This document shows positions 6,741 through 22,351 of a stretch of DNA of 38,158 bases, in pieces. The DNA comes from Phellopilus nigrolimitatus (lineage: Eukaryota > Basidiomycota > Agaricomycetes > Hymenochaetales > Hymenochaetaceae): contig JAJOHG010000244.1 in the NCBI GenBank assembly GCA_021029095.1, positions 1 through 38,158 of the forward strand. Direction: 5' to 3'. A program made the translations under genes and the position numbers. How positions within the stretch are numbered: position 1 is the stretch's first letter; each line of letters begins with the position of its first letter. A model generated the notes under the pieces. That model was given only the letters and a program-made list of their open reading frames with translations. It was not told the DNA's origin and searched no databases.

Positions 6741-8771
6741 ATGCTCTTGAGCGCCGATCAAGTTGCCGCTCTCCTCAAGGCGCTGGGTCTCACACAGAGC
6801 ATATTCAAACCCATTCCAGATATTGTTCGCGGCTTGACAGAACTGCCTTTAATAGGCGGCATCTTTGAGGCAGATAAGTCATTCGCCATCGGGAATACCC
6901 AAACAGTAGAAACTGCAGTCCTATGCAACGTCGAACCATATGACCCTCCACCGGTCTTATCGCAGACATTCCCGCCCTTTGATCAAGCGAAGGCCAACAT
7001 CTTCCGATATAGGCAGCAGCAATCCGTCAACCTTGGTTCTTGGTGAACTCGCTTTTTGTCTGCAAGTGATTTAAATGCTTACAACTTAGTGTCAGGTTCG
7101 TCCACGAGCAATGGATGACGCCTTCGCTATTCACCTGCGCCTCTGGACCTCAAACAGCAGAGATTGACATTGCATCTGGCTGGGGGAATTCGACCGCTTC
7201 TCGCGCTATTTTGGAACGTCATTGGGATACGTTTATCAACCAGTCTGACTTTGAGTACTTGGCGTCCATCGGTATCAACACTGTCCGCCTTCCTATTGGC
7301 TACTGGAGTCTTGGTCCATTCTTCTGTCAAGGAACCCCCTTTGAACATGTCGCAGAAGTTTACACAAACTCATGGAGCAGAGTCGTGCGTGCCATCAACT
7401 GGGCTGGTGAAGCTGGAATCGGTGTACTTGTCGACTTGCATGGCGCCGTAGGAAGTCAGAATGGCCAGCCTCATTCAGGAATTTCTGACGGCCAAGTCAA
7501 CCTATTCAAAAATGTGACATACCAGGACCTGACGATCAACGCCCTAGCTTTCCTCGTGCAACAACTTGCTTCGGTGACGAATGTTGTCGGAATAGAGATT
7601 CTGAACGAGCCAGTCGACGATCCTAAACTTCCTGACTTCTGTGAGTTTTCGCTTGCGCTTTTACACCGATGAGCTGATGTATTTATTTCACTTTGAAGAT
7701 ACGCGGGCGATTACCACCATGCGCCAGACTTCCAAAGAAGCTGTGACATTCCCATTGTACATTCACGACGCATTCAACCTCGGTCACTACAGTGACTTCG
7801 TGTCTTCCCGGTCAGATTTCGTCGTTGAAGACCACCATTCTTACTTCGTTTTTGATCCAGAAGACGTATCTCGTAATGCCACCCAAGAAGCAGGTGAAGT
7901 GCAGGACACGGTATCTAGTCAACTTTATTTGTCGTCTCAGAAACAGCGTCGAAACCTTGTCATCGGCGAATGGTCTTGTGCTCTTGTACCGAGTAGCTTA
8001 ACGGGCGCAAAAGATCCCGTGCTGGCTCGTCAGCAGTTTTGTCAAGGGCAAGAGCAGGTGTACTCGAACACGACTGGAGGTTGGCACTTCTGGAGCTATA
8101 TGAAGGAGGGCTGCGACACGGATCTCGACTGGTGCTTCAAGAATGCGGTTGGAAAGACGCTTCCTTCGTCTTTCTTCTCTTACAATTCGTCGTTAACCTC
8201 TCCGTCCAAATCGGCATCTTTTGTTAAGGCTGTTGCTGAGATGGACTTACCTTCGATGAAAGAGGTGCTTGACCTAGCGAACACTCGAACTTCTTTGACA
8301 CCTGCGGACCACTCAACGTCTTCAACCATGTCAAGTGCCGCAACTTCAACCGACGCAAGTTCGGACGCGGCAACATGTATCGTCTCGGATGTCTCTGCCT
8401 CGCCGTCTCAAGGGACCTCGAAGAGAAGTCTAGGCATTCATCGTCAACGTTTCTCTACTATCCATTCTCGACGGTCGTTCCTTTCAGACATGACCAAGCA
8501 CAAAAGGGATGGCATGCCCACGTCTATTGAAAGTCTGACTCCGACCGAACGCTCTATCACCAAAGGATACTCGGATGGCTACTTGACTGCGAAGATCTTT
8601 GCACAGTACGGCATGTCCAAGCTTGGTTTCACGGGCCAGTACATTGATGACAGTATTGCTGCCCTTGGGGAGACGATCGTTGCGCCCGGGACAGAGGAGT
8701 ACTATGATGCATGGTTTAGTCGCGGTTTGTCGGATGCGGGGACGCTTATTGGCGCTGCTGTAAATAACTAA
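6741..8771 (+). CDS. Glycoside hydrolase family 5, glucan 1,3-beta-glucosidase-like
   Basis: Three exons join in phase: 6741-7042, 7096-7640, 7699-8771 (639 aa). The core reads as a fungal exo-beta-1,3-glucanase (EXG-type GH5): INTVRLPIGYWSLGP, GVLVDLHGAVGSQNG, GIEILNEP with the acid/base Glu at residue 272, VVEDHHSYFVF, and VIGEWS with the nucleophile Glu at 373. It would release glucose from beta-1,3-glucan ends in the cell wall or from outside glucan. After the catalytic domain comes a Ser/Thr-rich linker (around residues 485-515) and a ~100-residue tail of unknown role. The first ATG of the frame, at 6741, gives MLLSADQVAALLKALG, which is not a good signal peptide, so either the true 5' exon was missed or the enzyme leaves the cell by another route. 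It is not part of a visible cluster. Confidence 0.88.
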
Positions 8772-9101
8772 TTATCATTTTTATCTGATTCTTGTTGTAT
8801 ATGACATCTTGAAACTATCTGAGGAACGTGACAGTGGAAATGAAGTCAAGTAGTAAAGACTTGAAATGACTGCAGTGGCTATAAGGCGGTTATATTCCAG
8901 ATACAGTTGGAACCCCCTTACATTGCATAACGTAGATAAGACAGATACACACATGTAAATCCAACATAGGGCTTTGCCTCAAGGAGGAGGATATAATTTA
9001 AAAAACAAAAACAAATGGCGATCATAGCCGGAATTTCAAAATGACGTGTCTGAAGCAACGCGCGAGCTTGTCGGTTTTATGACTTCTTTACTTCATGAGC
9101 A
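8772..9101. other. Intergenic between GH5 gene and ALG3
   Basis: 330 bases in tandem (both neighbours on +). It must hold the GH5 3' end and the ALG3 promoter; an A-rich patch at 8996-9014 is the only conspicuous feature. Confidence 0.5.
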
Positions 9102-10605
9102 ATGGCAGAATCTGCCGGAAAGCTAATGCTAACATGGACTCGCAACCTACTTTTCAACCCTGCCTTTGGCTGGGTGCTAGCTTCACTTGTGATTCTTGGG
9201 GATGCGGTCCTAACCCAACTCATCATTCGGTTCATAAAATGTATGTAATCATCTCGCTTTCAAGAGTTATTCACTCACCAAACCAGACACGGAGATCGAC
9301 TGGGAGACATACATGTATCATGTAGAGCTTTATCTCAAAGGCGAACGAGATTATTCAGCTATCTCAGGACCTACTGGACCGCTTGTGTCAGTAGTCTATC
9401 TCATACTGTTGCAAAACGCTCTGACCCTCAGAAGTTATCCTGCAGGCCACGTCTACATACATGAAGCTGTATACAAGGCCACCTCTTCGGGATTGAACAT
9501 ACCACTGGCGCAACAGATTTATGGAGGTCTTTACCTTGTGTCCATCGCGCTGAGCTGTGCCATCTACCTTCAAGCTGGGGGCATCCCTAACTGGGTGCTG
9601 TTGATCCTTCCTTTGAGCAAAAGATTGCACTCTATCTATTCCCTTCGACTGTTCAATGACTGTTGGGCGACGGTTGGTGCTCAGGTGGCGATCCTGGCGC
9701 TGGGTAAAGGGTATTATAGTATGGCTTGTATATTATACAGGTGCGAGGTATTTTCTCCATATACTGATGGCGCAGCTCATTGCATCCTTCGTAAGCCTTG
9801 CCATCTCTGTCAAAATGTCCGTTTTACTTCACATTCCGGGTCTTCTCATAATTCTCTGGCAGCGACGCGGCATTTACCAAACTGTTCTCCACGTCTTGCT
9901 CATGGTCATTTTCCAAGTCGTACTCGGTTGGCCTTTCCTATCTGAATACCCACGGCAATATCTAGCTGGAGCTTTCGATCTATCACGAATGTTTCTGTTC
10001 AAATGGACCGTCAACTGGAGGTTCGTTGGCGAAGATGCGTTCTTGAGCCCTCTCTGGGCAAAATCGTTACTCTTAGGACAACTGTGTGCTCTTCTGACCT
10101 TCGCTCATTTCAAGTGGTGCGCAAGGGAAGGAGGAGTATACCAGCTTTTATCGAGAACACTACGAAACCCTTGGCTTCCGTCTTCCCCTCTTTCCGCAGA
10201 TTGTAAGACGCACTGATTTGTATCTCCTACATGCTAACTTTATCTTGCAGACGTGACAACTGTGTTGATGACTTCGAACCTGATCGGGATTGTGTTTGCA
10301 AGGTCATTACATTATCAGTTTTATTCCTGGTATGCTCAGCAGATACCCTTTCTGGCATGGCGGACTCGATATCCCATTGTTGTGAAGTGAGCTTGCGTTT
10401 GCATAAACACATATCCGCTCACCAATCCCTCCTTTCCAGACTTAGCATCATTTGCTGCATCGAATATGCTTGGAATGTATTTCCATCTACCAATATATCA
10501 TCAGCTTTGCTAGTAAGCGCGAATGTAGTTCTCCTTGCAGGGGTTTGGTTTGGTTGGCCAATAGGCCGGGATGTTCCACTACGCCCTACCAGAAAACTGG
10601 AATAG
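9102..10605 (+). CDS. ALG3: Dol-P-Man:Man5GlcNAc2-PP-Dol alpha-1,3-mannosyltransferase
   Basis: Six exons give an in-phase 417-aa protein: 9102-9240, 9287-9386, 9435-9740, 9796-10202, 10251-10386, 10440-10605. ALG3 adds the sixth mannose, the first transferred from dolichol-phosphate-mannose on the ER lumenal side, to the lipid-linked N-glycan precursor. Diagnostic stretches are [36 protein letters not shown] (read across intron 2), [34 protein letters not shown] (across intron 3), [31 protein letters not shown] and [11 protein letters not shown], with many hydrophobic segments, as expected for a polytopic ER protein of 410-450 aa. The start was chosen because [18 protein letters not shown] leads directly into the first membrane segment; an ATG at 9095 is out of frame. 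The gene converges on TRS130 with only ~120 bp between stops. Confidence 0.95.
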
Positions 10606-10726
10606 ATAGTATGAATATATTCCCCCCACGTTGACTATCTGTTCATTTCGCGCGGAGTAAACGCAGGAGTTTCTTGCTGGGATCGACGGGTAGCAAATTT
10701 CTCACCCTGGCTCGGGTAATACAAGG

Positions 10727-13700
10727 TTAGTTCTCTCGTCCGACATTCAAGAAAAAGGTTGTCCGGCCGGCCCTCGGCAGAACAAGTAGTCTCTCTGCCC
10801 CATGCACCTGATAGGTTTCGAGACTCGGTGGTGTGATAGATGATCCGCCGTTTAATGGGGGAAACGCTGTGACGAGCACTTTGGGCAGTGGTATTTCTCC
10901 GTGCCGAAGTGCCATGAGGGTGATCGACACAATATGGGTCGAATCGTTCTGCGAAAAAATTAGAGCTTCATGCGATGAGTAGAAACAATGTTCACCTTTG
11001 CTATGAAGTCGCCCCGTCTTTGCCCGCTTACAAGCCAATCTTTGATCGTCTCCTCAAGTTCAAATCGCATTCTATATTGCGTGATATCTTTCTTGTCGCG
11101 CCCGGCCCAGTAGAATGATGTGTTGATCGAGAGGATGGCTGTGATGGGCTGGCCTGCGTAGATCGGAAGGCTGTGACGTTTATTTGTTGGTTTCGTATCG
11201 AAAGGATTAGCAGCGATGTCGATGCGCGCTGTGGCGAGGATCTTGTGAAAAATATATAGCTAAGCATGTCTCTGTACAATTGGAACAAAAGTACTCACAT
11301 CAAGGCGAGGCAGGTCAACAGGGATAGAAAATCGTCTCCAATCGCATACATTTTCCGTACTCAACACATTTTCTCGGAGAGACTGGCAGACTAATAAGAG
11401 ATTGAAATTCAACAATATGCCTTTCCTTACCTGTCTAATTCGCACAAACAGCTCGTCGGAAACACCAATGGCTTTGAAGTCCGTATCTGGAACGTGAACC
11501 TCTCCTGTAATCTCGTACAACTCAACCCAAGAGGAGTCTCCTTCCAAGGCATGGATGATCAACTCTTGGATGGCATTTCTTTCCTTCCACTCTGAGGGAT
11601 CCGGAAGAACTTCCCCAATTTGATGCGATACCAGAGCTTCAACCTCTGAGTTTCATCAGGAAAGGGGTTTCTCTGGACAACGAAAGCGCCTACCTTCACG
11701 TAGGAGACGATATGTTATGCGAAGTCGGAGGGGATCGTTCACTATAGTAAATGGTTGACGGACAGTATTTATTCTACAGTAAAAACTCTCACCTTCACCC
11801 TGCATCTTTACTTGGAAAGTGAAACTCGCTGGCTGAGCAGGGGTCACTGTCTGTCAAGTAAGTTAGCATCTTTTTACACGCGTTTGTTTTAACTTACTAT
11901 CGTGCCCAACGGACTGGAGTGTTCGACTATTTTTATACTACTATTCTCCTTATCGCCTGGTTGGAGCCCTACTGACGAAATCCGAATGTGTTGGTGTGTC
12001 GTAGTCGAGACAGTGAACTTAGTAAGCAGCCTGTAAAATAATTAGAACGCAAGCAGGATTAAGACACGTCCATACACTCACGTTTCCCCTCGAAAGAAGT
12101 CTTGGACGCTAACTGCGAGAGCCAGTGCGGTAGGAACGACCCTAGACAAACACATCTTTCTCACAATATCTGGCTCGTTTACCGTCACATATTCCAAATC
12201 GACTAGTACTTTCTGCAGAGGACACGTGAGAAACGCTGACTGGTTTCGTTCGCAGTGTGAGCTCACGATGAGATCTCGGCTACTGGCGCTCGAGTGGGGG
12301 ATGTCAAAGCGAATGACCTGTCCCGCCATTGTATTGACGACTATGACTGCATCTGAGGAGAACGACACCAACTCGTCTAGACCTATGTAGAAATATTAAG
12401 AATACTTAGAAAACTAAGTCACGTACAATACTCACCCTCAGCAACGCCTTCCTTGGTATTGATCGTAATATCAGAGGACGAGAACTTCATTAAGGCTCGT
12501 GAAAGCATGTTTCGGCCGCAAGAAAGAATAACTGCCAGTTTAGATGGACCTGCAACTTCCACTGCGCAGTATTTAAGCTGTTATCAAATAAAAGGCACAA
12601 TAGGCTTCGAAACATACCGTTGAGTGGTTGTTCTACCTGGACCCGTACGACACGTGGATCCGACGGTAGTTTCACCAGCATGTGGGAAACTTTATCCGTC
12701 ATTGTTGACGACTGCCGTCGCTTCTGCTTGCTATTGAAAGACCATTGCAAAATAAGACGGCCTAATCGCACTTCAGCCTTTTCAACAAGAAATGAACCAG
12801 CTGTCGGGATCTAAGAATGCGTATCAGCTTCTGCATAGGATGAAGTCAATGTTCCTACCGGGCAGAATAAAGTCACTGTGGAATCACCGGGTCCCACTTT
12901 CGTCGTGCTTGACTCAAATTCCATCACCTCAGAACTCCGACCCGATAACGCTAACATAATTTTATCAATTGAAAGATCCTACAATAAGGCTGAATGAAAA
13001 AGAAAACGACAGCATTGAAGAATCATACGCAGGGTAAATGGTTTTTGACATTGACGTCGAGGAAGTAGCCATCCTGCGAGTCAGCACACCGCCCGCTGTC
13101 ATGTAGAGGAATAATCGATATCATCGGTTGCTCTTGGAACTGCAGATCTAATGTATCGTTAGCCTGTTTGAGACAGGAATTAAGTACCTATCAACGAACC
13201 AGTGTCAATTTGAGAAGCAGCATCAATGACACTCTTTATCAAGCTTGCGATATACACATCCTTGTCTTTCACGCCACTGAGTAGTTCTAGTGTATTGTCT
13301 TCGACATATGCCTTGATAAAAGTCATAGCAGTGTGAATCCACTGCCGGTCGCGAACATTCTGCATACGAGCGTGCGTCTCAATGCTCTGAAATAACATAT
13401 AAGACTCTAGACTTGACCAGCGATGGGGAGCGTAATGCGCAGGAAGGGATGTGTATGTCTGAAAAGCATTAGAGTAGCGCTCCCTGTACCTAGGTGCATG
13501 TAAATTTCAACTACAGCCGTGAGAGTTAACTGAATAAAGCATACACATCGAGCGCAGCAAGGCTTCCGTGTAACTTAAGCGCGAACTTTCGACGGCCGGC
13601 TTTGACGAAGAGGTCAATAGCCTTATTCGTCAGCCGGATGTATAGATCGTAGAAAGAAGGCTTATTTTCGAGAAAACCAAGGATATCGGCGTTTGTTATT

Positions 13701-15258
13701 TTGCGATTACTGGTCGCATCTGAAGATTTCGGGATCTCAGATTCATCTAAATCAACGGCGCAGGCTGAGAATGGAGGTTTGTTTGGTAGGTAGCCTAATT
13801 GAATTCCGAGTTTATCGAGCTACGAAGGATTAGAGAAAAGCTTCACAGAAACGTAGTCGACATACCTGATTTCGCGCCGAGGTAAGTAATTCGCCTTTAG
13901 CAGCGTTGAAGCCACTCAAAGATGACTGGGCCATTTCGCGGCCACTAGTCCATTCGTCGCAGGTCTCCACGGTACTGAGGGCGGACGAATAGACCCAGGA
14001 TTCGACGAAGAAATTGGGTAGAGAACTCTGGATTTAACATGGTAAGTATCGTAATGGCTGCATGGTGCTTAGACTAACTTGAAATTCCTGCAGTCGGCTA
14101 CCAAAAGTTGCGAGGAACATTGTCGCCTTTTTCGCGATGTCTGTGACTCTTCGCATCTGACCGAGTAAATTGGATTGCCTCGCTAGCAAGTACACTCGGA
14201 TGTCAAAGACAGAGATAGTGTTTGCGAGGATCAAATCTCGATACGGCTTCTTCGTTATTAAGAGAAGTGGAAGTGAATCATCCTTTGGCGAAGGTTCGAT
14301 AAAATTCCCAAACCACAACGTTCTGTCTTTCAGAACTTGAAAGAAAGATGCTTCCAGTTCTTCGTACTGAAGTAAAGCATCTTCGGGAAGATTGGCTCCT
14401 TCGAAAGAGCTTGCAAGGCTTTCCTGTTTCAAAGTTTGAGCAGCGAGGTCAAAGTATGATACAGTGATGGAGAAGACACTTTACTAAAACGTACCTTCAA
14501 AAGGAAAAACGTGCAGAAATTCCAGCCAGGCATCTTTTTTTGCAGCTCTGAACGTTTTACCTCCTCCTCACGCTGCGATACGGCTTGATCAAAGGCAGAA
14601 ATAATACCATCTTTGACCTTGGAGATAATCTCGGCCCATGCAGTCGGGTTCTTGAAATCCGTCGTCCAAGTAAGCTGTGCACAGCTAGACCCCTACAATG
14701 AGAGCACATCGAAATATGATAAAAGGAGCTTACCGGTCTTTCTTATCCACGTTGAAGTCTGCTCGCACCCTGTCTAGAACTGTTCCTCGCATTTTGAGAA
14801 GACCAGTTTGACTCTGACGACTGTCTGACTTAGTCACGACCATTATAAGCCATTCCTGACTCTTTCGCTGAGTGACCTGGCTATGCCAGTCTTTAATCTG
14901 CTTCTTTACTGTATTCTTGTACGTGTCGTTGTCCTGCACACAAATAAGTATAAATGCATACACAACTTGACATGAAATGATCTCCTACGTCGCAAACGAC
15001 CACATATACGTTAAGAAAAGGTCTATCCAGCAAGCTCAACGGAATTTGAGAAGCGCCTTCCTCCTTCACAGACTCGAGAGTAAGTACGTTGACCTCCAGG
15101 GTTTGTATTGTTCGTATAGATGTTCGCGACGCTGGCTTCCAGTGTAAATTTCGAAGAGGGAATTGAGCAGCGAATCCAGACCAAATCTGCGCCCATTGAT
15201 CTGTCGAATTTAGCTGCGGGGGAGCTGCAAGTGTGATTTTCACGCGTTGAGCTTGCAT
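10727..15258 (-). CDS. TRS130: TRAPPII complex subunit Trs130 / TRAPPC10
   Basis: Nineteen short exons on the minus strand join in phase to 1202 aa: 15258-14989, 14933-14734, 14684-14495, 14423-14079, 14027-13866, 13819-13545, 13489-13188, 13147-13029, 12978-12859, 12810-12618, 12561-12436, 12382-12082, 12030-11898, 11850-11793, 11741-11694, 11645-11431, 11382-11299, 11241-10996, 10948-10727. All introns are 40-77 nt GT-AG. Trs130 belongs to TRAPPII, the Golgi tethering complex and exchange factor for Ypt31/32 (Rab11). Recognisable family segments are the N-terminal VTLAAPP-like start, LNVYVVVCDDNDTYK, EWLIMVVTKSD, GWNFCTFFLLKESLA, LPEDALLQYEELEASFF, the middle LDVYRERYSNAF, PLRLRITYRLLREE, VTPAQPASFTFQV, and the C-terminal LPIYAGQPITAILSINTSF with its IKDWLVSGQRRGDF. 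Length agrees with the family (about 1100-1260). It shares a 371-bp head-to-head promoter with RRP3. Confidence 0.93.
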
Positions 15259-15629
15259 TCCGTCAGTTCCTGAGCTCGACGCGTATTATAGCAGTAACGG
15301 CCACGCCGTGATTTCCTGGCGGAACAAGCGTAATATGGTTACAGATGCAAATAAGAATGTTGCTTAATCCTTCGAAATAACAGCCAGCTAAAGCTCAGAG
15401 ATGTAGACAATTTGTTGGATGAACATTGAGGACGGTGAGGAAGGGCACTGACGGTGAGCTTCCCGGGGCGCGCTTGATGTCAGTGACGCGCGCGCCTCGA
15501 GAACCGGAAAAGGCAACTCTATCTGAAAATCTATTTTTCTGCTTCAAGCTCTTCACTGCGACTTGTCTTCAGTCATTTCTTGACGGTAGTTTATATCGCT
15601 ATCTGGTTCAACAAACTCTGCTGTTAGAC
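15259..15629. other. Bidirectional promoter region, TRS130 (-) / RRP3 (+)
   Basis: 371 bases between the two start codons. It includes GC-rich patches (15288-15320 and 15462-15500) and a CT-rich run before the RRP3 start (15555-15628). Upstream ATG at 15477 is in frame with RRP3 and could extend it, but the added sequence does not look like the family N-terminus. Confidence 0.6.
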
Positions 15630-17201
15630 ATGCCCTCACCAGAGGAGGCCTCGACGTCTACGGCCGCGCCCCCGTCCTTTAAGGAGCTGGGTGTCATCGA
15701 CCCTCTTCTTGAAGCCCTTCGTCAGATGGACTACAAGAAACCCACTGATATACAAGCCGAGGTTCTGCCTCATGCATTATCAGGACGAGACATCATCGGC
15801 GTTGCCGAGACTGGGTCAGGAAAAACTGCTGCATTTGCCCTTCCGATTCTGCAAAAACTTTGGGAAGAGCCGAAAGGTCTCTTCGCCTGCGTCCTCGCAC
15901 CAACTCGCGAGCTCGCGTACCAGATCTCGCAGCAGTTCGAGTCTCTCGGGTCTGCAATTGGGGTGAGGTGTATGACTGTTGTAGGTGGAACGGACAGAGT
16001 GCCGCAGGCTGTAGCTCTTGCAAAGAGGCCGCATATCATTGTAGCGACGCCGGGTAGACTGAACGACCATTTGGAGAATACGAAGGGGTTTAGCCTTAGA
16101 GGAATCAAATTCTTGGTGCGTGCTCGAGCTATACAATATTAAACCTTAACATCGACTCACGGAGCCAGTGTAGGTTCTTGACGAAGCCGACCGATTGCTG
16201 GACATGGACTTCGGCCCTATCATTGACAAAATTCTCAAAGTCATACCCAAAGAACGCACTACGTTCTTATTCTCCGCGACGATGACAACAAAAGTCGCAA
16301 AGCTGCAAAGAGCAAGTTTGACGAATCCTGTTCGCGTGGAAGTCTCGAAAAAGTAGGTCAACTCGACCAAAAATTCTTCAACCTTTTTGACACGAGAATT
16401 TTGCAGGTATTCTACTGTATCAACTCTTCTCCAATACTACCTATTTATCCCATACAAACAAAAAGAGGTTAACCTCGTCCATATCTGTAATTCTTTGGCG
16501 CAGAATGCTATTATAATTTTCACGCGCACGGTCATGGACTGCCAAAGGTACGTCGGTTTTGTAATTTGGTCCCGCATATTCTGATCGACTTGCAATTTTA
16601 GACTCGGGCTTATTCTCAAGACTCTTGGATTCCCCGCTGTACCACTGCATGGCCAGCTGAGCCAAAGCGCCCGACTAGGAGCGCTAGCGAAATTTAAAAG
16701 TGGTGGACGCAGCATTCTTGTTGCTACGGACGTTGCCAGTCGGTATGTCGTTCCTATCATATCTTTTTGATCCGTTCTGATTCCTTTTTTATCAGAGGTT
16801 TGGATATTCCTTCTGTAGATGCGGTTATTAACTACGACATACCGTCACACTCCAAGGACTATATCCACCGCGTCGGACGTACTGCTCGCGCTGGCCGTGC
16901 GGGAAAGTCCATTACACTCGTAACACAGTACGACGTCGAATTGGTTCAGCGCATCGAAGCTGTCGTTGGCAAGAAAATGGATCTCTGGCCGACGGACGTG
17001 GAAGAAGTCGCACTGCTGAGAGAGAGGGTTGACGAAGCGGCGCGTATTGCAGTGACGGAGCTAAAGGAGCTCGCGAAGGATGGCAGAGGCGGAAGGAAGA
17101 GAGGAAGAGATGAGGGCGGCGGGCGCGACGACCGTGACCGTGATGATGACGTGGTGGAAGCAGGGATGCCATTCAAGAAGTCGAAGAAAGGGAGGCGGTG
17201 A
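15630..17201 (+). CDS. RRP3: DEAD-box ATP-dependent rRNA helicase Rrp3 / DDX47
   Basis: Five exons in phase: 15630-16115, 16174-16352, 16407-16547, 16602-16742, 16796-17201; 450 aa. All helicase motifs are present in order: Q-motif [20 protein letters not shown], motif I AETGSGKT (residues 59-66), Ia PTRELA, Ib [52 protein letters not shown]. Overall wording ([83 protein letters not shown]) is that of Rrp3/DDX47, which acts in the nucleolus in pre-18S rRNA processing and small-subunit assembly. The C-terminus is basic, with an R/G/D-rich stretch ending KKSKKGRR, a likely nucleolar signal. The start at 15630 gives [11 protein letters not shown], a usual short acidic lead. Confidence 0.95.
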
Positions 17202-17536
17202 TAGAAAGGTGACACTTCTGACTTCGTCTCTGAGAACCATGTGTATTTCTGAGCCAAGGGTTTTCATTTTTTTGTTATTATCAAGTTATCATGTTGTGCC
17301 AATAAGTTTTCCCCTTCGTCTGCTCGTAGTGAACAAACGGGCCCCAGATGTCATCATGCTGAGCACTCCCGGGCCGTAAACATACCACAAAAGGTAATCA
17401 CTTTCTGACCCGTCGACGTCAGCTCCGGCGACGCCGGCGACGATGCCTTATGGCGGTGAGACTTTCATTCCAATAAATATGCCTGGTAGGCCCAGCGCGC
17501 ACCATGAACGTTTGAACGCCTGATACCCTCAAAAGC
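17202..17536. other. Intergenic between RRP3 and the RTA1-like gene
   Basis: 335 bases, tandem arrangement. TTATTATCAAGTTATC and nearby T-rich sequence at 17265-17290 fit the RRP3 3' end; CCAATAAATATG at 17469-17480 is a weak TATA-like site about 60 bases before the next ATG. Confidence 0.5.
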
Positions 17537-18876
17537 ATGTCTTCATACCCCAGAGCGTCGGTACTGCTCCTTGTTGCGTTCGCAACGCTGCCAGTAGCTG
17601 TACTGGCAAAGGTGCAAAGTATATGCGCTTCCGACCCATTCGCAGACCCAACAAACGATCCATGCAACCCACTGAAGTACATTGCGTCGGACGTGCTTTC
17701 CTGGTATAGCTTTTGGTGAGATTTTCTTTAATGAAAATTTTTAATGAAATTTTCTATGAATTGTCGCTGAAAGAGACGACAGGGTTGTACATTGCAGTAG
17801 GCATATGTTTTATCCTTAGTACATGGAAATGGGGAGCGGCGTGGATGGCTGCTATGAGTGTTGGTATATTCAGTGAGTGCATGTGTTATGCCCTTTTCTC
17901 TCCCTTGTCTTTAACGTTTATGATAGCATTTTCTATGGGCATCGGATGCCGGTTTGGACTCCATTTACATCCTCAGTCGAAAGGCATCTACATCGCTGAG
18001 TACCTGCTGGTCGTTCTTTCAGTCAGTATTTATGATTATCGCTATTCTCTCGGGGTTTAACTCTTGATTGTCTCAGCCATGCGCGTTCATTGCAGCAGAA
18101 TACGTTCTTCTCGGCCGACTTGCAAGAGACCTCGATATGTCGCAGTATTTGCTTGTCTCTCCTCGACGGGTGACACCGATTTTTGTCGCTTCGGACGTCA
18201 CGACCTTCTTGATTCAAGTACATATAGCATTCTCTTGCAAATTCAAGAGATTTCGCTAATTAAAAATTACAGGCTGTTGGTGGCTCTGTGTCGATCGGTG
18301 CAAATGACCTAAAGACCAACGAATTAGGATCGAACGTATGTTCCCCGCTCTTATGTATGAGGAAAAAAATACGGTTTCTAACAATGTTCTTTAGATTTTC
18401 CTCGCGGGACTAGTTCTGCAACTGGCATCCTTTCTCGTCTTTACACTGATGTACCTGCACTTTCTTCGACGCATCTACTTTCGCCATCCAGAAACATGGC
18501 GTCGGGGTTCGGATTCGAAGACACCGTGGTACAATGACTGGAGAACACTTGCATCTGCTCTCCTTGTCAGCTGCGTGGGGATTTTAGTGCGCTTTTATTG
18601 CTTTTCTGTTAATACTTTGGCAACACGCTGACTTGACATTAGATCAGATCCGTTTTCCGCGTGATTGAGCTCTCTCAGGGCTTCCAAGGTGCAATCGCAA
18701 CCAATGAAGGAGATTTCTACGGCCTCGATACCCTCCCTCTTTTTATTGCGGTTGCAATCTATGTTCCCTTCTGGCCAGGCCGGTTCATTCGTTCTTCAAT
18801 GAAAGATACGACGCTAGATACGGCCATAGACAGTGATGTCGGGAAGCACGATGAGAAGGCTCTCAACCCAGAATGA
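17537..18876 (+). CDS. RTA1-family lipid-translocating / resistance membrane protein, with a phase conflict at intron 1
   Basis: Seven exons recognised: 17537-17715, about 17783-17872, 17927-18021, 18077-18217, 18273-18335, 18395-18586, 18643-18876. Family signatures are DPFADPTNDPCNPLKYIAS after a signal peptide (MSSYPRASVLLLVAFATLPV...), RFGLHLHPQSKGIYIAEYLL, PCAFIAAEYVLLGRLARDL, GSNIFLAGLVLQLASF, IRSVFRVIELSQGFQGA and DFYGLDTLPLFIAVAIYVPF; seven membrane segments result. RTA1/RSB1 proteins are plasma-membrane proteins linked to sphingoid-base export and azole or aminocholesterol tolerance. Exons 2-7 join in perfect phase, but exon 1 and exon 2 do not: the natural splice (17716-17782) leaves one base too many, and one T fewer in the TTTT at 17711-17714 would restore a 330-aa protein. 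The only in-frame GT-AG choice (17716-17819) gives 318 aa but deletes part of the first membrane helix. Confidence 0.85.
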
Positions 18877-19316
18877 AAAGGTCCGGGCATTTGGTCTTAG
18901 AGACTCAGACATGTTTTTATATAGAACTGGACTATTGTATTATGCTTACGATAGCACACCGATCTAGAACGAATATACATCCTCGCCATAGTGGATTTGT
19001 GGTACTGACACAGTTATATGCTGCACCGCCACCGTGCCTGAAAATCCTTCGCTCCGCTTCTGGTCCAATTCTCGTTCGCAAAGACGGTGCGAATAAATCA
19101 CTGATTGCGGTTTCCGGGAATCAACAGTGGAAAACACCCGGAGGGAGCATTGAACTCGAGAAACACACTTGCCATCCAAAAGCCGCAGAATGAACAAAGC
19201 CAACCGGTCTTCCCTTCCTGATGAAGGGTAACTACGTTCGCAAAAGTATTACAGACTGTAAGAGGTAATAACATATGTAGCTTAAAATACAAAGCGATGA
19301 GGAAAAACAAACATAT
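18877..19316. other. Intergenic between convergent RTA1-like and CDC5 genes
   Basis: 440 bases between two stop codons. A short frame crosses 18960-19190 on the + strand but has no homologous feel and no start context. Presumably two 3' UTRs. Confidence 0.5.
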
Positions 19317-22351
<3,035 letters not shown>

